The notes: generated by a model from the letters alone, not told the origin. Shown: positions 20,266-30,906, counted from the first letter of the stretch. The stretch: DNA of 64,000 bases from Marinobacter sp. ANT_B65 (GCF_002407605.1 NZ_NXGV01000001.1:1238895-1302894), one strand, 5' to 3'. Made by a program: numbers and translations.

Positions 20266-21455
20266 TGGCTTGATTCCTGATCATGAGAAGAGCGTGATGT
20301 GAGAGCAAGCCGGGCGGGAAGGGCCTGGTCGTCACGCCATGTCTCGGTAATTACCGCTCCCCCCAGGCAGATTTCGCCATCATAGAAAACGACAGACTGT
20401 CCGGGTGTGACGGCCCTCTGGGCCTCATCGAAAACGACTTTGACGCCTCCTTCGATAACCGTGACTTCGCAATCCTGATCAGGCTGCCGATAGCGGGTTT
20501 TTGCCTTGCAACGGAAAGAGCTTGCCGGTGCCTCGCCCGCGACCCAGTCAACCGGATCGGATAGCAGTCCCCGGGAGAACAGCAGTGAGTGGTGCTTGCC
20601 CTGGACAGCGGTCAGCACGTTACGCTCAAGGTCTTTTCCGGCAACGTACCAGGGATCGTCTCCGAAGTTGCTGAGTCCACCAATGCCAAGGCCCTGGCGC
20701 TGGCCAATAGTGTGATACATAAGGCCCTGATGCCGGCCGATTACCTGCCCTTCCGGAGTTTCGATATCACCTGGCTGTGCCGGCAGGTATTGTTTGAGGA
20801 AGTCGCTGAACTTGCGCTCGCCGATAAAGCAGATTCCGGTGGAGTCTTTCTTGTCGTGAGTGACAAATCCCTGCTGTTCAGCTATCCGGCGAACTACCGG
20901 CTTTTCCAGCTCTCCGACCGGGAACAGTGTACGGGCGATGCGTTCACCGGAAACTGCATGCAGGAAGTAACTCTGATCCTTGTTGCCATCAAGGCCTTTC
21001 AGCAACAGGGCCCTGCCTGAACCATCCGCAAGGGGGCGTTGACGGGTATAGTGCCCGGTGGCGATGTAGTCTGCTCCGAGTGTGAGGGCATAGTCCAGGA
21101 ACGCCCGGAACTTGACCTCCTTGTTGCAGAGGATGTCCGGATTAGGTGTGCGCCCGGCCTGATACTCAGACAGGAAGTGCTCGAATACCCGGTCCCAGTA
21201 TTCCGCAGCAAAGCTTGCCGTATGGAGTTTGATGCCGACGGCATCTGCGACTGCCTGGGCATCTGCCAGATCGGTCATGGCGGTACAGTATTCGGTACCG
21301 TCGTCTTCGTCCCAGTTCTTCATGAACAGGCCTTCGACCTGGTATCCCTGATCTTTGAGTAACCAGGCCGCAACCGAGGAATCGACGCCGCCGGACATGC
21401 CGACGATTACGTGAGTGTTTTCCGGGAGGCGGGCTTCGGGAGATGGATTTGTCAT
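20262..21455 (-). CDS. mnmA: tRNA-specific 2-thiouridylase MnmA
   Basis: MnmA adenylates and thiolates U34 of tRNA-Lys, -Glu and -Gln. The PP-loop [15 protein letters not shown] is near the N-terminus. The two catalytic Cys residues lie in [16 protein letters not shown] and [11 protein letters not shown]. The 397-residue length is slightly long compared with E. coli. ATG at 21455 is chosen; a GTG at 21470 is also in frame and neither has a clear RBS. The TusA-like gene at 2567 could feed sulfur to it. Confidence 0.96.
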   Translation of the reverse strand: MTNPSPEARLPENTHVIVGMSGGVDSSVAAWLLKDQGYQVEGLFMKNWDEDDGTEYCTAMTDLADAQAVADAVGIKLHTASFAAEYWDRVFEHFLSEYQAGRTPNPDILCNKEVKFRAFLDYALTLGADYIATGHYTRQRPLADGSGRALLLKGLDGNKDQSYFLHAVSGERIARTLFPVGELEKPVVRRIAEQQGFVTHDKKDSTGICFIGERKFSDFLKQYLPAQPGDIETPEGQVIGRHQGLMYHTIGQRQGLGIGGLSNFGDDPWYVAGKDLERNVLTAVQGKHHSLLFSRGLLSDPVDWVAGEAPASSFRCKAKTRYRQPDQDCEVTVIEGGVKVVFDEAQRAVTPGQSVVFYDGEICLGGAVITETWRDDQALPARLALTSRSSHDQESSQ

Positions 21456-21506
21456 GGCAAGTCGGGGCACCGGTTCAAAACGCGGGAGTTTACCATTTTG
21501 TGCTGG

Positions 21507-21956
21507 TCACGTCTGCGAGTCTGTGATCACGTCCAGAGGATAGCAGCGTCCCTTCCGGTAATCTTCGATACTTCTGATAACCAGTGGGCTACGGACTCTG
21601 TCGCCCAGCTCACGAATATCTTCCAGAGATAGCCAGTGGGCAGCGATTATGCCAGTGTCCAGTTCTTCTGTTACCCGCCGGCGGGCTTTGCCCGTAAAGC
21701 AGAAGCGATAGTAGGTTATGCCGTTTGCCGGCGCCTTGTAGGTATAGAGGCCCAGAAAGTTTTCCGGCTCAATATCCCAGCCTGTTTCTTCCAGAGCTTC
21801 CCTGCGCACGGCGTCCAGAATTGCCTCGTCTTCCTCAATGTGCCCTGCAGGCTGGTTGAATACAATTTGCCCGCTGCTGCGTTCTTCAACGATCAGAAAA
21901 CGACCAAGCTCATCTTCTACAACCACAGCAACCGTGGCATGGGGTGTCCAGATCAT
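21507..21956 (-). CDS. nudJ: Nudix hydrolase NudJ (thiamine pyrophosphate/nucleotide phosphatase)
   Basis: The 149-residue protein has a complete Nudix box, GHIEEDEAILDAVRREALEETGW (Gly, then REALEE), which binds the metals for diphosphate hydrolysis. The opening WTPHATVAVVVEDELGRFLIVEE and position between rluE and mnmA match NudJ (YmfB), which acts on thiamine pyrophosphate and nucleoside di/triphosphates. Its start overlaps the rluE stop by 4 bases. Confidence 0.9.
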   Translation of the reverse strand: MIWTPHATVAVVVEDELGRFLIVEERSSGQIVFNQPAGHIEEDEAILDAVRREALEETGWDIEPENFLGLYTYKAPANGITYYRFCFTGKARRRVTEELDTGIIAAHWLSLEDIRELGDRVRSPLVIRSIEDYRKGRCYPLDVITDSQT

Positions 21957-22594
21957 GATCTTCGGATTCTCCTTTGCATCCTGGCTCTGGCAGGTCGGGC
22001 GCGCGCAGGGTGCTTTTCAGTTTGGGTGGCTGCTGGCAGGTTGACGGATATTCTCCGGTATTTGCCCGGCTCAAGGCCGTCCAGGGTCCAGTCGCCGATA
22101 CGATAGCGGATTAATCTCAGTGTCGGAAAACCGACAGCAGCGGTCATCCGTCGTACCTGTCTGTTGCGCCCCTCAGTTATGATCAGCTCAATCCAGCTGG
22201 TGGGCACCGTATCGCGCCGGCGGACGGGCGGGACTCTTGGCCACAGTTCCGGCTCTGGTATTTTGCGGGCCTGTGCCGGCCTGGTGTGGCCATCTTTAAG
22301 CCTGACGCCGGTAGAGAGTTCTCTTATTGCGCTTGCTGAAATATCGCCTTCTACCTGAACCCAGTAAGTTTTTGGCATCTTCAGGGCCGGCGATGCAATT
22401 CGATGCTGCAGCGCGCCGTCACTGGTTAACAGCAGAAGGCCCTCCGAGTCGTAGTCCAGTCTCCCGGCCGGGTAGATGTCAGGAATACGAATCCAGTCAG
22501 CCAGAGTGGCTCGGGGTTTTTGTCCGGCGGCGCGCTCATCTGTAAACTGGCAGAGCGCCTGGAAGGGCTTGTTGAAAAGGATGAGATCGGCCAT
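21953..22594 (-). CDS. rluE: 23S rRNA pseudouridine(2457) synthase RluE
   Basis: An RsuA/RluE-type pseudouridine synthase of 213 residues without an N-terminal S4 domain, as expected for RluE. The catalytic Asp is in PAGRLDYDSEGLLLLTSDG; the later motifs KTYWVQVEG and EGRNRQVRRMTAAVGFPTLRLIR are present. It modifies 23S rRNA near the peptidyl transferase centre. The C-terminus carries a very Arg-rich tail. It heads the rluE-nudJ run. Confidence 0.92.
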   Translation of the reverse strand: MADLILFNKPFQALCQFTDERAAGQKPRATLADWIRIPDIYPAGRLDYDSEGLLLLTSDGALQHRIASPALKMPKTYWVQVEGDISASAIRELSTGVRLKDGHTRPAQARKIPEPELWPRVPPVRRRDTVPTSWIELIITEGRNRQVRRMTAAVGFPTLRLIRYRIGDWTLDGLEPGKYRRISVNLPAATQTEKHPARARPARARMQRRIRRS

Positions 22595-22714
22595 GGCGGC
22601 TCCCCGGGCCTTGGAATTGGAATCAGGGTTAGAGGGTACTCAGAAAACGCGATATTTGAAAGCGCAGGCCTGATCCGGCCCTGGGCTTCGGTTGAATGCA
22701 GACAAACTCAACCC

Positions 22715-22731
22715 GCCGGGTTCAGCCCGGC
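22715..22731 (-). terminator. GC hairpin downstream of cspD
   Basis: A perfect stem GCCGGG/CCCGGC with loop TTCAG lies 40 bases after the cspD stop, read on the minus strand. It is not followed by a real T run (GGGTTGAGTTTG), so it is a weak terminator or an mRNA-stabilising 3' hairpin. Confidence 0.45.
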
Positions 22732-22770
22732 AGGCTGGCTCATATGTGTTCGGCCTGCTCTATGGTTTCT

Positions 22771-23082
22771 TCAGGCGTTGGCTGCACGCGGGGGTGCATC
22801 GCCGCGGTCTGCGTCATCAGGCTCAGCTGATTGCTCCTGAGTATCTGTAGTGCCCACCTGGGGCTGCTCGCTGGCCGTTTCTTCGGGTACGATGTTGACC
22901 GCGTGTACACCTTTATCACTGGGCTTTTTGTCAAAATTGACTATCTGACCGGCTTTCAGTGTCTTGTAACCGTCAATCTGAACCGATGAAAAGTGGGCAA
23001 ACAGGTCGTCACTGCAGCCATCTTCTATGATGAAACCGTACCCTTTGGCATTGTTGAACCACTTGACTTTGCCTCTTGGCAT
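22771..23082 (-). CDS. cspD: cold-shock domain protein CspD with acidic C-terminal tail
   Basis: Residues 1-67 form a cold-shock domain with the RNP motifs KGYGFI and LFAHFS, which bind single-stranded nucleic acid. A tail of about 35 acidic, low-complexity residues follows, longer than usual (E. coli CspD is 74 residues). The position next to, and divergent from, clpS-clpA is the standard cspD location; in E. coli CspD inhibits replication in stationary phase. The start at 23082 (MPRGKVKWFN) has AGGGGAG upstream and was preferred to an in-frame extension. Confidence 0.9.
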   Translation of the reverse strand: MPRGKVKWFNNAKGYGFIIEDGCSDDLFAHFSSVQIDGYKTLKAGQIVNFDKKPSDKGVHAVNIVPEETASEQPQVGTTDTQEQSAEPDDADRGDAPPRAANA

Positions 23083-23392
23083 AATGAACTCCCCTGTACT
23101 TTTACTGTCACTTGTTGTTGTTCCGTGCGCTGACCGGGCCTGGTATCGCATTTGTGCCGGACTCTGTTACATGAATGTCTCATGTATTTACATTATTTAA
23201 CACTACGGACTAACTGTCGACGAAACCCGGAGTCGAGTCAATAGCTTCTGTTACGTTAATGTGTGGTTGAAGGCAGTCCGGACGCGGTATCATGACCGTA
23301 TAAGTAAATATCTCATCCCGGGGTTGGTGTCTCACTTGAAATCCCGGGGCCAGGCAACCACATTGATGAAAGGCACCGATAACCGGTAAAGA
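23083..23392. other. divergent control region of cspD and clpS
   Basis: No gene is seen in these 310 bases. The region must hold the cspD promoter and long 5' leader (minus strand) and the clpS promoter (plus strand). It carries a perfect 7-5-7 dyad TACATGA-ATGTC-TCATGTA at 23168-23186 and a direct repeat of ATCCCGGGG at 23315 and 23341. I find no convincing -35/-10 pair by eye. Confidence 0.5.
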
Positions 23393-23755
23393 ATGATGCG
23401 GACTATCGAAAATTCTCTACTAGTATTAAATCAGGGGGAGGATGAACAGCCTGGGCGTCATGATGACCTCAGCGTTGCCCCCGAAAAACCTGCGCTGAAG
23501 CGTCCGTCTCAATACAAGGTGATGCTTCTGAATGATGATTACACACCCATGGATTTTGTTGTGGATGTATTAATGACCTTCTTCGGAATGAATGAAGAAA
23601 AGGCGACACAGGTGATGCTGCTCGTCCATACGCAGGGAAAAGCGGTATGCGGGGTTTATACCCGGGACATCGCGGAAACAAAGGCGGCACAGGTAAACCA
23701 GTATTCCTCGGAATGCGAGCATCCGCTCCTTTGCGAGATTGAATGTGCAGACTGA
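23393..23755 (+). CDS. clpS: ATP-dependent Clp protease adaptor ClpS
   Basis: ClpS binds N-terminal Leu, Phe, Tyr or Trp of proteins and delivers them to ClpA-ClpP. The 120 residues include the core signature [24 protein letters not shown], with the Asn-Asp-Asp residues of the N-degron pocket, and the conserved His of [23 protein letters not shown]. It lies 18 bases before clpA and is its partner. The aat and bpt genes nearby make the Leu-tagged N-degrons that ClpS reads. Confidence 0.96.
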   Translation: MMRTIENSLLVLNQGEDEQPGRHDDLSVAPEKPALKRPSQYKVMLLNDDYTPMDFVVDVLMTFFGMNEEKATQVMLLVHTQGKAVCGVYTRDIAETKAAQVNQYSSECEHPLLCEIECAD

Positions 23756-23773
23756 CAGACGGCGGGGTGGCCC

Positions 23774-26044
23774 ATGCTGAGCAAAGATCTTGAAATTACG
23801 CTGAATACGGCCTTCAAAAGTGCCCGCGACAAGCGTCATGAATTCATGACAGTGGAGCATTTATTGCTGGCTTTGCTGGATAATGAATCGGCGGTGGGCG
23901 TTCTCAAAGCCTGTGGTGCAGATCTCAAGCAACTCCATGATGAGCTGATCGAGTTTGTGGACTCCACAACACCTTTAATTCCAAGCAGTGACGATGAGCG
24001 CGAGACCCAGCCAACACTTGGCTTCCAGCGAGTGCTTCAGCGTGCTGTGTTTCATGTGCAGTCTTCGGGTAAGAAAGAGGTTACCGGAGCCAATGTTCTG
24101 GTCGCTATTTTCAGCGAGCAGGAAAGTCAGGCTGTGTACGTGCTCAAAAAACAGAGTGTTGCACGGATTGATGTCGTTAATTTCGTTTCTCATGGGATTT
24201 CCCGTGTACAGGGAGCGGAAGATCAGGATGGTCACGAGCAGATTTCTCACGATGAGGCTGCTGATGAGGGTGCACCGCCCAAGCCTCTTGAAAACTATGC
24301 AACGAACCTGAATGAACAGGCGCGTCAGGGTCGTATTGATCCTCTTATCGGCCGCGAGCATGAAGTTGAGCGTGTGGTGCAGATACTGGTACGCCGGCGC
24401 AAAAACAACCCTTTACTGGTTGGCGAAGCTGGTGTGGGTAAAACAGCTATTGCTGAAGGGTTGGCCAAACGTATTGTTGATGGTGAGGTGCCTGGCATCA
24501 TCGCCGATGGCGTGGTGTACTCTCTGGATCTTGGTGCTCTGCTTGCAGGGACCAAGTACCGTGGTGATTTTGAGAAACGACTCAAAGGGCTGCTTGCTGA
24601 TCTGAAGAAAGAAAAACACGCAATATTATTCATTGATGAGATTCACACCATTATAGGGGCAGGGTCTGCCTCTGGCGGCGTGATGGATGCCTCAAACCTG
24701 CTCAAGCCTATGTTGAGCTCGGGAGAGATCCGGTGTATCGGTTCCACCACGTACCAGGAATTCCGGGGTATTTTCGAGAAAGACAGCGCGCTGGCCCGTC
24801 GCTTCCAGAAGATTGATGTGAATGAGCCCAGTGTTGAGGATACCTATCTGATTCTCAAAGGGCTGAAGCCGAACTTCGAAAAACATCATGATCTGAAATA
24901 CACGGACAGAGCATTGCGCGTGGCAGCAGAGTTGGCGGATCGTTACATCACGGATCGTCACCTGCCGGATAAAGCTATTGATGTAATCGATGAGGCTGGT
25001 GCACGTCAGCGTCTTATGCCTGAGGACAAACGCCTGAAAACGGTCGATGTTCCGGAAATCGAGGATGTGGTCGCCAAAATTGCCCGTATCCCACCGAAGA
25101 ATGTTTCCACCAGCGACAAGGATCTTCTGCGTAATCTGGAGCGGGATCTTAAAATGGTGGTGTTCGGGCAGGATCCGGCCATTGAGTCTTTGTCTATGGC
25201 AATCAAGCTGGCTCGTGCCGGCCTGAAGGCGCCGGAAAAACCGGAAGGTTCTTTCTTGTTTGCCGGGCCCACAGGCGTTGGTAAAACAGAAGTAACCAAG
25301 CAGTTGGCCAAGGCGCTGGGGGTTGAGCTGGTTCGGTTCGACATGTCCGAGTATATGGAGCGCCATACGGTGTCCAGGCTCATAGGTGCTCCTCCGGGGT
25401 ATGTGGGCTACGATCAGGGTGGTCTGTTAACTGAAGCTGTAAACAAACATCCGCACTGTGTGCTGTTGCTGGACGAAATCGAGAAGGCGCATCCGGAGGT
25501 CTTCAATCTGTTATTGCAGGTTATGGATCATGGTACTCTGACCGATAATAACGGACGCAAAGCTGATTTCCGCCACGTTATTCTTGTGATGACTACGAAT
25601 GCGGGAGCTGAAAGCATGGCTCGGCGTTCGATGGGCTTTAGCGAGCAGGATCACAGCAGTGATGGTATGGAGATTATCAGCAAGACCTTCACACCTGAGT
25701 TTCGCAATCGTCTGGATAGCATTATTCAGTTCGGAGATTTGCAGCGGGGAACCATCACCCATGTTGTGGATAAATTCCTTACCGAATTGCAGGCGCAGCT
25801 GGATGAGAAACACGTGGTGTTACACGTGGATGATGCTGCGAAGCTGTGGCTGGCTGACAAGGGTTATGATGTCACTATGGGGGCTCGCCCGATGTCGCGC
25901 CTGATCCAGGATAAGATCAAGCGTCCGCTTGCTGAGCAGATCCTGTTTGGCAGGTTATCCGAGAAGGGCGGCGATGTTTTTGTCCATCTCAAGGATGACG
26001 ATCTGGTTTTTGACTATGAGGATGAGCCTGCGGAAGCCGTTTGA
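23774..26044 (+). CDS. clpA: ATP-dependent Clp protease ATP-binding subunit ClpA
   Basis: The AAA+ unfoldase of the ClpAP protease. The 756 residues include the double Clp N-domain (to about 150), the first AAA module with GEAGVGKT (217-224) and LFIDEIHTIIGAG, and the second module with GPTGVGKT (498-505) and LLDEIEKAHPEVFN. There is no long middle coiled coil, which separates it from ClpB. The start follows clpS by 18 bases. A strong terminator follows the stop. Confidence 0.97.
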   Translation: MLSKDLEITLNTAFKSARDKRHEFMTVEHLLLALLDNESAVGVLKACGADLKQLHDELIEFVDSTTPLIPSSDDERETQPTLGFQRVLQRAVFHVQSSGKKEVTGANVLVAIFSEQESQAVYVLKKQSVARIDVVNFVSHGISRVQGAEDQDGHEQISHDEAADEGAPPKPLENYATNLNEQARQGRIDPLIGREHEVERVVQILVRRRKNNPLLVGEAGVGKTAIAEGLAKRIVDGEVPGIIADGVVYSLDLGALLAGTKYRGDFEKRLKGLLADLKKEKHAILFIDEIHTIIGAGSASGGVMDASNLLKPMLSSGEIRCIGSTTYQEFRGIFEKDSALARRFQKIDVNEPSVEDTYLILKGLKPNFEKHHDLKYTDRALRVAAELADRYITDRHLPDKAIDVIDEAGARQRLMPEDKRLKTVDVPEIEDVVAKIARIPPKNVSTSDKDLLRNLERDLKMVVFGQDPAIESLSMAIKLARAGLKAPEKPEGSFLFAGPTGVGKTEVTKQLAKALGVELVRFDMSEYMERHTVSRLIGAPPGYVGYDQGGLLTEAVNKHPHCVLLLDEIEKAHPEVFNLLLQVMDHGTLTDNNGRKADFRHVILVMTTNAGAESMARRSMGFSEQDHSSDGMEIISKTFTPEFRNRLDSIIQFGDLQRGTITHVVDKFLTELQAQLDEKHVVLHVDDAAKLWLADKGYDVTMGARPMSRLIQDKIKRPLAEQILFGRLSEKGGDVFVHLKDDDLVFDYEDEPAEAV

Positions 26045-26077
26045 CCGGTGTGCAGGCTGGGCGGAAATTTCGCCCAT

Positions 26078-26112
26078 AAAAAAACCGCTGCATTCATGCA
26101 GCGGTTTTTTTA
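26078..26112. terminator. bidirectional terminator between clpA and infA
   Basis: A perfect stem CCGCTGCA/TGCAGCGG (26085-26092 with 26097-26104, loop TTCA) has a run of A on the left and of T on the right. It serves clpA on the plus strand and infA on the minus strand. Confidence 0.92.
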
Positions 26113-26136
26113 TGTGTCCCGGACGTCGCTGTTGCC

Positions 26137-26355
26137 TTAGCGGGCGCGGTAAACAATCCGGCCTTTGCTCAGATCATAAGGCGTCAGTTCAACCTTAACC
26201 TTGTCGCCAGTCAGGATACGAATATAGTTTTTACGCATCTTGCCAGAGATGTGAGCAGTCACAACGTGTCCGTTGCTCAGCTCAACCCGAAACATGGTAT
26301 TCGGAAGGGTATCAAGAATAACACCTTCCATTTCAACGACATCTGATTTCGCCAT
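26137..26355 (-). CDS. infA: translation initiation factor IF-1
   Basis: The 72-residue OB-fold protein has the full IF-1 sequence pattern: [46 protein letters not shown]-1 sits in the ribosomal A site during initiation. ATG at 26355 with AGAGGTTT upstream. Its location among clpA, bpt and aat is conserved in gammaproteobacteria. Confidence 0.98.
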   Translation of the reverse strand: MAKSDVVEMEGVILDTLPNTMFRVELSNGHVVTAHISGKMRKNYIRILTGDKVKVELTPYDLSKGRIVYRAR

Positions 26356-26507
26356 TCAGTAGAAACCTCTTTTGGAATACTTTCCGTAATTTTAAATTGC
26401 GCAATTCTGCCTGATTTTCAGGCGTTTGGCAAAGTGAGTTAGTACGTAGAACCTGGAAAAGGCGCCTTATTGCCTTATAACAGGCTATTTTCAACCAAAA
26501 GCCGGCG

Positions 26508-27221
26508 CTAAGCGATATCTATTGTCTGCCATTGGCCACTACGTAGCGCTTCTATGGGTCTGAAGCGGGTTTTGTAATTCATTTTTCTGCATTGCTTTAT
26601 CCAGTAGCCCAGATAAAGGTGGGGCAGGTTACGCCGCCTGGTCTCTTCGATCTGCCAGAGAACAGCAAAGGTTCCCAGGCTTCGATGTTCATAGGTCGGG
26701 TCGAATACCGTATATATGGCTGAGAGCCCGTCATCCAGGGAATCTATAGCCGCAAGGCCTATCAGGGCTCCGTCTATCCGCATCTCCAGAAACCAGGAGT
26801 CCATAGCACCTTCAACGAGAAACGACGTGAACTGTTCCCGCGAGGGTGGATACATGTCGCCGTCTTTATGCCGTAGCTCCACGTAGTTGGCATAAAGTCT
26901 GTAATAATTTTCATCGAAGACTGCAGGTACAAGTCTGCACTCCACATCGCTGTTTTTTTTCAGAACCCGGCGCTGACTGCGGTCTGGCTGGAAGTCGGTT
27001 ACGTTCAGCCTTACGGGAATACATGCGTTGCATGCTTCGCAGTGGGGCCGGTAATAGTGGGATCCGCTACGTCGGAAGCCCAGTGATGTCAGTTGGCTGT
27101 AAAGTTTTTTATCAATTTGGGCCCGGGGATCGACAAACATGGTTGTCGCTTCACGATCAGGAAGGTAACTGCAATCGTGCGCCGGTGTTGCAAAAAATAC
27201 CAAGGTTCTCAGGCTACTCAT
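26508..27221 (-). CDS. bpt: aspartate/glutamate leucyltransferase (Bpt)
   Basis: Bpt transfers Leu from Leu-tRNA to N-terminal Asp or Glu, creating an N-degron. The 237-residue protein has the arginyltransferase (ATE1-like) fold: YLPDREATTMFVDP, the Cys pair in PHCEACNACIPVRL, DGALIGLAAIDSLDDGLSAIYTVFDP, and LYLGYWIKQCRKMNYK. The Leu-specific name rests on the bacterial subfamily and on its pairing with aat, not on a residue I can point to. The start lies directly at the aat stop. Confidence 0.9.
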   Translation of the reverse strand: MSSLRTLVFFATPAHDCSYLPDREATTMFVDPRAQIDKKLYSQLTSLGFRRSGSHYYRPHCEACNACIPVRLNVTDFQPDRSQRRVLKKNSDVECRLVPAVFDENYYRLYANYVELRHKDGDMYPPSREQFTSFLVEGAMDSWFLEMRIDGALIGLAAIDSLDDGLSAIYTVFDPTYEHRSLGTFAVLWQIEETRRRNLPHLYLGYWIKQCRKMNYKTRFRPIEALRSGQWQTIDIA

Positions 27222-27935
27222 TCAAGCCTCCCGCCCGCGCCATTGCCAATGGAGTGTCCAGTCGGTCTGATCCGGTTTCCGGTCTGCGTATGTACCGATT
27301 ATAGATAAAAACTTACTTCTGGGTATGGTGCATGCACCCATAGTCAGAAGGTGGTCGCTTTCTACCTGGCAATCCATCAGACGATAACCCCAGTCCTGCA
27401 GTTGATGGGCCAGATGAACCATCAGGACTTTTGAGGCGTTCGTTTCCAGAGAAAACATGGATTCGCCGAAGAAACACTGGCCCATGGCCAGCCCGTACAT
27501 ACCTCCAGCCAAATCGCCATTCTGGTTCCATACTTCAATGGAGTGCGCAACTCCCTGGTGATGAAGTTCGGAATAGCTGGCGATCATGTCGTCGGTTATC
27601 CAGGTACCTTCGCTTCGGGTGGAGGCGCACAGGCGGATGATGCGGCTGAAAGCCTGGTCGGTGGTGACCCGGAAGCGTCCCTGGTTGAGGGTTCGGCGCA
27701 GGCTTCGAGAGATATGGATGTCTTCGGGGAAGAGCACGCAGCGAGGGTCTGGAGACCACCAGAGTATGGGCTGATCGTCGCTATACCAGGGAAAGATGCC
27801 ACTGCGGTATGCAAGGATCAGGCGTTCTGTGGACAGGTCGCCGCCCAGCGCGAGGAGGCCATCGGGGTCGTCGAGGGCTTCTTCGGCTGGGGGGAACCAT
27901 AGTTGGTCTGGGTCGAGCCAGGGTAGTGAGGTCAT
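27222..27935 (-). CDS. aat: leucyl/phenylalanyl-tRNA--protein transferase
   Basis: Aat adds Leu or Phe to proteins with N-terminal Lys or Arg, marking them for ClpS-ClpAP. The 237 residues contain FPPAEEALDDPDGLLALGGDLS, YRSGIFPWY, WWSPDPRCVL, and MYGLAMGQCFFGESMFS, which are all Aat signatures. bpt follows without a gap, so the two N-degron transferases form an operon opposite clpS-clpA. Confidence 0.97.
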   Translation of the reverse strand: MTSLPWLDPDQLWFPPAEEALDDPDGLLALGGDLSTERLILAYRSGIFPWYSDDQPILWWSPDPRCVLFPEDIHISRSLRRTLNQGRFRVTTDQAFSRIIRLCASTRSEGTWITDDMIASYSELHHQGVAHSIEVWNQNGDLAGGMYGLAMGQCFFGESMFSLETNASKVLMVHLAHQLQDWGYRLMDCQVESDHLLTMGACTIPRSKFLSIIGTYADRKPDQTDWTLHWQWRGREA

Positions 27936-27956
27936 CCTGCCTTTTCCCTGTTTATC

Positions 27957-28919
<963 letters not shown>

Positions 28920-29051
28920 TCACTAAATCGGTGCGTGTCAGGCTTTTTCAGAGCCAGTAATGCGGGAAGATGAAAAGGCTATCACGAAAGCAGCGGGCTG
29001 CCATTTGTTTTGGTCAATTCCATTGATAAAGCTTTGCTATCTGTCCTCCGG

Positions 29052-29963
29052 TTATGCGAGTACAGATACATTGGCCAACAGTTGTCGCACGCGTTCTGCG
29101 CTTTTGCCGGATTCGCCCTGTTCGAGACGGTGCTCGGCAATCGATGGGAACACTGCCTGAATATCGTCTGGCAAGGCGTGGTGCCGGCCTTCCATCAGGG
29201 CCCAGGCCTTCGTGGCCCTGAGTAATCCAAGCCCGGCTCTGGGTGACAGGCCATAGACTAATCCTGGCATACGGCGACTCTGCTCCAGCAGGCGCTGAAT
29301 GTAGTCCAGGAGGGCAGGGCTGGCAGTCACGCGATTTACCTCATCCTGGAGTTTTACCAGGTTGGCTTCGGAAAGCAGTGTGCTGAGCCGGTCCGTCATT
29401 ATACGGCGGTCTTCGCCTTCCAGTAGTTCTCGCTCGGCCCTGGGGTCCGGATAGCCAAGCCGGATGCGCATCAGAAACCGGTCGAGCTGAGATTCCGGCA
29501 AAGGGTAGGTGCCGCCCTGTTCGGTCGGATTCTGGGTGGCTATCACGAAGAAAGGGTGTGGTAACGGGCGGGTTTCGCCCTCAATGGAGACCTGACGCTC
29601 TTCCATGGCTTCAAGCAGCGCACTTTGGGTTCGTGGCGAGGCCCGGTTTATTTCATCCGCCAGTACAACCTGGGCAAAAATTGGCCCAGGATGAAATAAA
29701 AGGCTGCCAGCCTGTTTGTCGTACATGGAATAGCCCAGTACGTCAGCGGGCAGCAGGTCGTTGGTGAACTGAATACGTTGGTAGCTGAGTCCCATGATTT
29801 TGGCCAATGCGTGGGACAGTGTTGTTTTGCCCATGCCGGGGATGTCTTCAATCAGCAGATGGCCTTTGGCAAGCAGTCCGCACAGGGCCAGGCGAACCTG
29901 ACGCTCTTTTCCAAGCAGGATTTGGTTCAGTTCTGTAACAACAGTGTCTACCAGATTTTTCAT
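29052..29963 (-). CDS. MoxR-family AAA+ ATPase
   Basis: The 303-residue protein has the MoxR layout: Walker A region [16 protein letters not shown], the MoxR insert [16 protein letters not shown], Walker [25 protein letters not shown], sensor 1 [25 protein letters not shown], and the C-terminal lid. MoxR ATPases usually help metal insertion or assembly of a VWA-domain partner. Here no DUF58, VWA or transglutaminase gene is adjacent; the upstream neighbour is aguB (7 bases) and the downstream one is trxB. The partner is unknown. Confidence 0.92.
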   Translation of the reverse strand: MKNLVDTVVTELNQILLGKERQVRLALCGLLAKGHLLIEDIPGMGKTTLSHALAKIMGLSYQRIQFTNDLLPADVLGYSMYDKQAGSLLFHPGPIFAQVVLADEINRASPRTQSALLEAMEERQVSIEGETRPLPHPFFVIATQNPTEQGGTYPLPESQLDRFLMRIRLGYPDPRAERELLEGEDRRIMTDRLSTLLSEANLVKLQDEVNRVTASPALLDYIQRLLEQSRRMPGLVYGLSPRAGLGLLRATKAWALMEGRHHALPDDIQAVFPSIAEHRLEQGESGKSAERVRQLLANVSVLA

Positions 29964-29970
29964 TCCGGGC

Positions 29971-30906
29971 TCAGTCCCTTACTCTTTTGAGAATATCGCC
30001 ATAGGCGTCGATGCGTCGGTCTCTCAGATATGGCCAGATGCGGCGGATCGATTCGCTTCTCTGACGATCAAGGGTGACACTCAGAATGCACTCAGTGCTC
30101 TCATCGCCCCGGGCCAGAAATTCCCCCTGAGGGCCGCAGATAAAGCTGTTCCCCCAGAAATGAATGCCAGCGGATTGCCCTGTCGGGTCTGGTTCGATGC
30201 CAACCCTGTTGGGAGCTACGACAGGCAGGTTGTTGGCAACTGCGTGGCCGCGCTGAACGGTTACCCAGGCCTCCAGCTGGCGTGCCTGTTCATCCTGATC
30301 GTCGGTCGTATCCCAGCCAATAGCTGTGGGGTAAATCAGTATCTCTGCGCCCGCCAGTGCCATCAGGCGGGCCGCTTCCGGGTACCATTGATCCCAGCAT
30401 ACGAGAACGCCCAGTCTGCCTACTGAAGTTTCGATGGGGGAGAACCCGCTGCGGCCATCGTTAAATTGGGCATCTCCGGGGGTGAAATAGAACTTCTCGT
30501 AGAAACCTGGATCGTCCGGAATGTGCATTTTGCGATACAGCCCGGCTATGGATCCGTCGTTTTCGATGACGATGGCGGTGTTGTGATAGACACCGTTCAT
30601 GCGGCGCTCAAAAACGGAGCCGACGATAACAACTCCCAGTTCACGGGCCAGATCCGAAAGCCGTTCGCTGGTGGGGCCGGGAATAGACTCGGCCAGGTCG
30701 AATATGCTTGTGTCCTCAGTCTGGCAAAAGTACTGAGTTGCATGAAGTTCCTGCAGAACGATCAGTTGAGCGCCACCTGCAGCTGCTTTGCGAACGAGCA
30801 TTTCTGTTGTCGCCAGGCTGGCTGACTTGTCTTCACTGCATGCCTGCTGAATAGCCGCAATTACGAGCTGGCCCGAAAGCGGATGCTTGCCAGGGTTGTT
30901 GCTCAT
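29971..30906 (-). CDS. aguB: N-carbamoylputrescine amidase
   Basis: A nitrilase-superfamily amidohydrolase of 311 residues that turns N-carbamoylputrescine into putrescine. The Glu-Lys-Cys triad is visible: the Glu in LQELHATQYF, the Lys in YRKMHIPDDPGFYEKFYF, and the Cys in LGVLVCWDQWYPEAARL. The start at 30906 (MSNNPGKHPLSG) has AGGAG upstream and overlaps the aguA stop by 4 bases, so translation of the two enzymes is coupled. Confidence 0.95.
   Translation of the reverse strand: MSNNPGKHPLSGQLVIAAIQQACSEDKSASLATTEMLVRKAAAGGAQLIVLQELHATQYFCQTEDTSIFDLAESIPGPTSERLSDLARELGVVIVGSVFERRMNGVYHNTAIVIENDGSIAGLYRKMHIPDDPGFYEKFYFTPGDAQFNDGRSGFSPIETSVGRLGVLVCWDQWYPEAARLMALAGAEILIYPTAIGWDTTDDQDEQARQLEAWVTVQRGHAVANNLPVVAPNRVGIEPDPTGQSAGIHFWGNSFICGPQGEFLARGDESTECILSVTLDRQRSESIRRIWPYLRDRRIDAYGDILKRVRD

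Noticed and set aside
23315..23349. Direct repeat ATCCCGGGG as a regulatory element
   Set aside because: Only two short GC-rich copies; chance is a sufficient explanation.
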